A DNA stretch of 64,000 nt from Lentibacillus jeotgali (lineage in GTDB: Bacteria > Bacillota > Bacilli > Bacillales > Amphibacillaceae), in NCBI RefSeq assembly GCF_000224785.1, contig NZ_AGAV01000025.1, forward strand, positions 62,001 through 126,000. The letters are read 5' to 3'. Position 1 is the stretch's first letter, and every line of letters begins with the position of its first letter. Positions 61,123 to 64,000 of the stretch are shown here, in pieces. Made by a program: the position numbers and the translations under genes. Below the pieces are notes generated by a model. That model saw nothing but the letters and a program-made list of their open reading frames with translations, was not told where the DNA came from and ran no database searches.

Positions 61123-62886
61123 ATGAGTAATCGTAAAGTTATTGTTGTCGGCGGCGGCTTAGCCGGTCTCATGGCAACAATCAAAGCAGCAGAAGCAGGT
61201 GTGAATGTTGATTTGTTTTCTATTGTGCCTGTTAAACGGTCTCACTCTGTGTGTGCTCAAGGTGGAATCAATGGTGCGGTAAATACGAAAGGTGAAGGCG
61301 ACTCGCCATGGATTCACTTTGACGATACAGTTTACGGCGGAGACTTTCTTGCCAATCAGCCCCCGGTTAAAGCTATGTGTGATGCGGCTCCAAGCATTAT
61401 CAATATGCTTGACCGCATGGGCGTTATGTTTAACCGAACACCTGAAGGGCTGCTTGACTTCCGTCGTTTTGGAGGTACACAGCACCATCGCACAGCATAT
61501 GCAGGAGCGACCACTGGCCAGCAGCTGCTGTATGCATTGGATGAACAGGTACGCCGTTATGAAGTAGAAGGTCTGGTCAATAAATATGAAAGCTGGGAAT
61601 TTGTCGGTGCGATTATTGACGAAGAAAACACTGGCCGTGGTATTGTCGGTCAAAATATCCGGTCCCATGAGATTAAGTCATTCCCTGCTGATGCCGTCAT
61701 TTTGGCATCGGGCGGACCAGGCATTATTTTTGGTAAATCAACGAACTCAATGATCAATACCGGATCGGCAGCCAGCATTTTATACCGTCAAGGCGCTAAA
61801 TATGCAAATGGTGAATTTATTCAAATCCATCCAACTGCCATACCGGGCGATGATAAACTCCGTCTGATGAGTGAGTCAGCACGCGGTGAAGGCGGCCGGA
61901 TCTGGACGTATAAAGATGGCGAGCCATGGTACTTCCTTGAAGAAAAGTATCCGGCATACGGTAATCTGGTTCCGCGTGATATTGCAACACGGGAAATTTT
62001 TGACGTTTGTGTTCACCAGAAACTTGGCATAAACGGGGAGAACATGGTTTACCTTGACCTGTCCCATAAAGATCCGAAAGAACTTGACGTTAAGCTGGGC
62101 GGTATCATTGAAATATATGAAAAATTCGTTGGTGACGATCCGCGCAAGGTGCCGATGAAAATTTTCCCTGCTGTCCACTACTCAATGGGCGGACTCTGGG
62201 TTGACTACGATCAGATGACAAGCATTCCTGGGATTTTCGCTGCCGGGGAATGTGATTTTTCTCAGCATGGGGGCAACCGACTGGGAGCCAATTCATTACT
62301 TTCCGCGATTTATGGCGGATCAGTAGCCGGACCGAAAGCAATTGAATATATTGAAGGTCTTGAGAAACATGTTGATGATATGCCATCAAAACTGTTCGAA
62401 GACAGAGAAAAAGAAGAGCAGGAAAATTTCGAAAAGCTGATGCAGATGAACGGTACTGAAAATGCTTACCAGATTCATAAAGAACTGGGAGAGTTAATGA
62501 CAGATAACGTAACCGTTGTCCGCTACAACGATAAACTGAAGGAGACAGATAAGAAGATCCAGGAGCTGATGGAGCGCTGGGAAAACATTAATATTAATGA
62601 TACATCCCGCTGGAACAACCAAAGTGTTATGTTCACCCGCCAGCTTGAAAGCATGCTTCATTTAGCCCGCGTTATAACCAATGGCGCTCTTAAGCGTGAT
62701 GAAACACGCGGAGCACATTATAAACCGGATTTTCCTGAACGTGACGACGAAAACTTCCTGAAAACAACGATTGCTCACTATGATGAAAAGACCAACGACC
62801 CGGTCATCACATATGAGGAAGTTGATTTATCGCATATTCCACCACGTAAACGCGACTACACTAAAAAAAGCGAAGGGAGTAAGTAA
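61123..62886 (+). CDS. sdhA: Succinate dehydrogenase flavoprotein subunit
   Basis: Oxidises succinate to fumarate with covalently bound FAD. The 587-residue protein shows the FAD motif VVGGGLAGLMATIKAAEAG, the flavinylation histidine His41 in KRSHSVCAQGGINGA, the active-site segment QFHPTAIPG-like QIHPTAIPGDDKLRLMSESARGEGG, HYSMGGLWVDYDQMTSIPGIFAAGECDFSQHGGNRLGANSLLSAIYGG and the capping C-terminus. AAGGAGTG precedes ATG 61123. sdhB starts two bases after the stop. Confidence 0.97.
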   Translation: MSNRKVIVVGGGLAGLMATIKAAEAGVNVDLFSIVPVKRSHSVCAQGGINGAVNTKGEGDSPWIHFDDTVYGGDFLANQPPVKAMCDAAPSIINMLDRMGVMFNRTPEGLLDFRRFGGTQHHRTAYAGATTGQQLLYALDEQVRRYEVEGLVNKYESWEFVGAIIDEENTGRGIVGQNIRSHEIKSFPADAVILASGGPGIIFGKSTNSMINTGSAASILYRQGAKYANGEFIQIHPTAIPGDDKLRLMSESARGEGGRIWTYKDGEPWYFLEEKYPAYGNLVPRDIATREIFDVCVHQKLGINGENMVYLDLSHKDPKELDVKLGGIIEIYEKFVGDDPRKVPMKIFPAVHYSMGGLWVDYDQMTSIPGIFAAGECDFSQHGGNRLGANSLLSAIYGGSVAGPKAIEYIEGLEKHVDDMPSKLFEDREKEEQENFEKLMQMNGTENAYQIHKELGELMTDNVTVVRYNDKLKETDKKIQELMERWENININDTSRWNNQSVMFTRQLESMLHLARVITNGALKRDETRGAHYKPDFPERDDENFLKTTIAHYDEKTNDPVITYEEVDLSHIPPRKRDYTKKSEGSK

Positions 62887-62888
62887 TA

Positions 62889-63653
62889 ATGGCTGAAGAA
62901 AGTACTGTAACGTTTGTTATAACTCGTCAGGACAGCCCGGATTCTTCTCCTTATGAAGAGACCTTTGAAATCCCGTATAAATCGGGTATGAACGTTATCT
63001 CCGGGCTTATGGAAATTCGCAGAAATCCTGTGAATGCCAATGGGGAAGACACAGCGCCGGTTCAATGGGATATGAACTGTCTTGAGGAAGTCTGCGGTGC
63101 TTGTTCCATGGTTATCAATGGAACAGCACGGCAGTCATGTGCTGCACTGGTAGATGAGCTTGAACAGCCGATTCGCTTGGAGCCAATGAGTACATTCCCG
63201 GTAATCCGAGACTTGTTCGTTGATCGGGAACAGATGTTTGACGCGCTAAAACAAGTCAAGGCATGGATTCCAATTGACGGAACGTATGATCTCGGTCCTG
63301 GCCCCCGTATGCCGGAAAAGAAACGCCAATGGGCTTATGAATTGTCAAAGTGTATGACCTGCGGGGTTTGCCTGGAAGCATGCCCGAATGTTAATGACAA
63401 GTCGGACTTCATTGGTCCAGCTGCTTTATCACAAGCTCGTTTGTTCAATTCACATCCAACAGGTGAAATGAATGCAAGTGAACGTCTGGAAGGCTTAATG
63501 GAAGATGGGGGGATTGGCGGCTGCAGTAACGCACAAAACTGTGTACAGGTTTGTCCTAAGGGAATTCCATTGACAACATCAATTGCTGCTATGAACCGCG
63601 CAACCAACATTCAGGCATTTAAGAACTTCTTTGGTAGTGATGAAGCTCATTAA
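62889..63653 (+). CDS. sdhB: Succinate dehydrogenase iron-sulfur subunit
   Basis: Carries electrons from FAD to the quinone site. The 254-residue protein has the [2Fe-2S] ligands in NCLEEVCGACSMVINGTARQSC, and the 3Fe/4Fe cluster ligands in CMTCGVCLEACPNVN and CSNAQNCVQVCPKGIPL. The plant-type ferredoxin domain occupies about 1-105 and the bacterial ferredoxin-like domain the rest. ATG 62889 follows GAAGGGAG within the sdhA end. Last gene of sdhCAB; a hairpin terminator follows. Confidence 0.97.
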   Translation: MAEESTVTFVITRQDSPDSSPYEETFEIPYKSGMNVISGLMEIRRNPVNANGEDTAPVQWDMNCLEEVCGACSMVINGTARQSCAALVDELEQPIRLEPMSTFPVIRDLFVDREQMFDALKQVKAWIPIDGTYDLGPGPRMPEKKRQWAYELSKCMTCGVCLEACPNVNDKSDFIGPAALSQARLFNSHPTGEMNASERLEGLMEDGGIGGCSNAQNCVQVCPKGIPLTTSIAAMNRATNIQAFKNFFGSDEAH

Positions 63654-63672
63654 CTATGAATCTATGAATCTT

Positions 63673-63708
63673 ATGACCCTTGTCAAATTGCGGCAGGGGT
63701 CATTTTAA
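63673..63708 (+). terminator. Terminator after sdhB
   Basis: ATGACCCTTGTC and GGCAGGGGTCAT form an imperfect stem with two G-T pairs, followed by TTTTAAT. Confidence 0.6.
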
Positions 63709-63724
63709 TAGGGAGGCGATCAAA

Positions 63725-64000
63725 TTGAGTAAAGTTTCTTATATTGAAAACATGGAAGATTGGCGGTCTGCGTTTTCTTTCTATATTCCAATCAAAATAC
63801 GGTTCTCTGAAACTGACATGTTCGGTCATGTTAATAACGTATCACCATTCATTTATTTCGAAGAGGCACGCATTGAATTTTTGAAATTCATCGGTCTGTT
63901 TAATAATGACTACAGTGGAGGTATGCCGATTGTGGCAGACCTGCAGTGCGATTATCTTAAGCAGTTGTATTTCAATGAAGACTTGAAACTGTATGTAAAA
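63725..64000 (+). CDS. ysmA: Acyl-CoA thioesterase (4HBT family), 3' truncated
   Basis: The first 92 codons of a hotdog-fold thioesterase; the gene runs off the window. The N-terminal signature IKIRFSETDMFGHVNNVSPFIYFEEARIEFLKFIG contains the catalytic aspartate and asparagines of 4-hydroxybenzoyl-CoA thioesterase relatives. The start is TTG 63725 with AGGGAGGCGATC upstream. Position after sdhB matches B. subtilis ysmA. The physiological acyl-CoA is unknown. Confidence 0.82.
   Translation, partial: MSKVSYIENMEDWRSAFSFYIPIKIRFSETDMFGHVNNVSPFIYFEEARIEFLKFIGLFNNDYSGGMPIVADLQCDYLKQLYFNEDLKLYVK

Overview
This window is a core-chromosome segment of a Gram-positive, endospore-forming member of the Bacillaceae. 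Gene order follows the Bacillus subtilis dnaE-to-sdh arc almost gene for gene. A spore SASP gene (sspI), T-box leaders, an L20-type leader, a sigma-W promoter and DnaB/DnaI loader genes support the placement. The many short intergenic repeats and the general protein character suggest a halotolerant genus of the Oceanobacillus/Virgibacillus/Lentibacillus type, but that is inference. I see no tRNA, rRNA, CRISPR array, prophage or transposase gene.

Layout, left to right. The 3' end of dnaE is followed by malic enzyme and a GntR-type regulator, then accD-accA, pfkA-pyk and fxsA, with ytvI convergent. The TCA genes citZ, icd and mdh follow, then a MaoC-like gene, phoP-phoR, and the DNA metabolism run polA-mutM-coaE. 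After a convergent GNAT gene come gapB, a small cytosolic protein gene, nrdR and the primosome pair dnaB-dnaI, then ytxC. The translation block is thrS (T-box) and infC-rpmI-rplT (L20 leader, AUU-started infC). A row of small genes follows: ysdA, a VTT-domain membrane protein, ysdB on a sigma-W promoter, a dUTPase and an M42 aminopeptidase. A reverse-strand operon then encodes an ABC-2 exporter plus an unassigned membrane-anchored protein, followed by sspI. Next are a SpoU-type methyltransferase gene, pheS-pheT (T-box), rnhC (reverse), zapA-cvpA, polX, mutS2 and yshE. The fatty-acid oxidation block lcfA-fadR-fadB-etfB-etfA, trxA, uvrC, yslB (reverse), sdhCAB and a truncated thioesterase gene end the window.

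How the genes work together. Carbon flows through PfkA/Pyk, malic enzyme and acetyl-CoA carboxylase on one side, and citrate synthase, isocitrate and malate dehydrogenase and succinate dehydrogenase on the other. GapB supplies the gluconeogenic direction. The beta-oxidation genes feed electrons to EtfAB. Several regulatory sites are readable: a GTGGTCnGACCAC palindrome just after the malic-enzyme promoter, paired CcpN-type boxes at gapB, and a FadR palindrome at fadR with a degenerate one at lcfA.

The least explained content lies between genes. There are at least four families of short mobile-looking or structured repeats: a five-copy hairpin repeat with compensatory stem changes, a TIR element with full-length and collapsed copies, elements with GGGACA-type ends, and large GC-rich composite repeats after mdh and after the dUTPase gene. 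The four-gene ABC-2/anchored-protein operon at 35.3-39.9 kb is the best candidate for an uncharacterised protein system.
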